Shown here piece by piece: positions 6,174 to 6,591 of a stretch of DNA of 6,591 nt. Positions within the stretch are counted from its first letter, which is position 1; every line of letters begins with the position of its first letter. Under the pieces are notes generated by a model. The model saw only the letters and a program-made list of their open reading frames with translations. It made no database searches and was not told the origin of the DNA. The stretch comes from Chloroflexota bacterium (GTDB lineage Bacteria > Chloroflexota > Chloroflexia > Thermomicrobiales > UBA6265): positions 1-6,591 of the forward strand of contig JAFAEA010000245.1 of assembly GCA_023424355.1 (NCBI GenBank), in the 5' to 3' direction. The translations under genes and the position numbers were made by a program.

Positions 6174-6591
6174 TCTTTGGACGTTCCCTTGTCGTCGGAT
6201 TCGTCGTCCGATTTGTCCTTGTGGCGGTCATCGTTATCGGAGCGCAAGCGCTGCAGCCAGCTTTCCGACTCGTCTTCTTCTTCCTCATCAGGAATCTCGA
6301 GACGGGTGACACGCATTTTGCGAACACGATGTCGCTCGACAGAAAGGATTTCTACGCGCACGCCCTCGGCTTCGAACTGATCGCCGGCGACGGCGAGGCG
6401 GCCAAGGTGCTTGTGAACGAATCCGCCAAGAGTGGTAAAATCCTCATCCTCGTTGAACTCAACTCCGAGAACTTCTTCCAGATCTTCCATCGGCAAGCGA
6501 CCATCGGCATCGACAGTGTCTTCGCCGGTGCTTACGATGAGATCTTCTTCAAAGTCGTACTCGTCCTGAATTTCGCCGACGATTTCCTCGA
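6170..6591 (-). CDS. CorC/HlyC-family protein (C-terminal part, 5' end missing)
   Basis: The reverse frame is open to the right edge and encodes 139 residues of a larger protein. It begins EEIVGEIQDEYDFEED, the conserved end of the CBS-domain pair in the hemolysin C/CorC family. The transporter-associated CorC_HlyC domain follows (about residues 27-96: DGRLPMEDLEEVLG, then DFTTLGGFVHKHLGRL, then RVRKMRVTRL). Full-length members usually carry an N-terminal four-helix CNNM membrane domain and take part in magnesium or cobalt efflux; that part is outside the window. The last roughly 40 residues (101-139) form a low-complexity charged tail rich in Asp, Glu, Lys and Ser that the family does not normally need. 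The stop overlaps the biotin ligase start by 4 bp. Family assignment is secure; the transported ion is inferred from relatives. Confidence 0.88.
   Translation of the reverse strand, partial: EEIVGEIQDEYDFEEDLIVSTGEDTVDADGRLPMEDLEEVLGVEFNEDEDFTTLGGFVHKHLGRLAVAGDQFEAEGVRVEILSVERHRVRKMRVTRLEIPDEEEEDESESWLQRLRSDNDDRHKDKSDDESDDKGTSKE

Noticed and set aside
6170..6496. A separate 108-residue gene starting at TTG 6496.
   Set aside because: The frame stays open to the window edge and the upstream residues continue the CBS/CorC family consensus, so the TTG is an internal Leu codon.
1..6591. Search for mobile elements, CRISPR-like repeats, tRNA or rRNA, toxin-antitoxin or defence genes.
   Set aside because: No repeats, transposase, integrase or RNA-gene motifs seen; the minus strand is filled by recognisable housekeeping and metabolic genes with uniform codon use.

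Overview
The window is a compact bacterial chromosome segment in which every supported gene lies on the minus strand, so transcription runs from high to low coordinates. It is moderately GC-rich, uses TTG and GTG as well as ATG starts, and packs its genes with 4-bp stop/start overlaps. The gene content (CorC-like protein, biotin ligase, acyl-CoA dehydrogenase, thiolase, gamma-carbonic-anhydrase-like protein, enoyl-CoA hydratase, ETF beta and alpha) fits a free-living heterotroph that oxidises acyl-CoAs. Chloroflexota or Actinomycetota would be reasonable guesses, but the sequence read by eye does not fix the phylum.

Layout in order of transcription. At 6591-6170 is the C-terminal part of a CorC/HlyC-family protein with a highly charged tail. 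It overlaps by 4 bp a single-domain biotin-protein ligase (6173-5424). A 75-bp gap (5423-5349) carries a good extended -10 promoter. It drives an acyl-CoA dehydrogenase (5348-4152). After an 89-bp gap holding an 11-position stem-loop come a thiolase (4062-2884), a hexapeptide-repeat gamma-carbonic-anhydrase-like protein (2887-2321), an enoyl-CoA hydratase (2324-1545), ETF beta (1539-787) and ETF alpha (773 to beyond the left edge). These last five genes overlap by 4 bp or are separated by no more than 13 bp.

Together the six genes from 5348 down form a short-chain acyl-CoA oxidation unit: dehydrogenation, hydration and thiolysis, with the ETF pair taking electrons from the dehydrogenase. No 3-hydroxyacyl-CoA dehydrogenase is visible; it may lie past the left edge or elsewhere. 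The dehydrogenase carries Glu77, Arg84 and Ser88 at positions that line up by eye with the glutarate-carboxylate-binding residues of glutaryl-CoA dehydrogenase. The unit may therefore run from a dicarboxylyl-CoA through crotonyl-CoA to acetyl-CoA. This is an inference.

Nothing here is a mobile element, CRISPR array, RNA gene or clearly new system. The observations most worth a second look are the glutaryl-CoA-dehydrogenase-like residues, the loss of a usually conserved flavin-contacting Arg in ETF alpha, and the gamma-carbonic-anhydrase-like gene locked into the operon.
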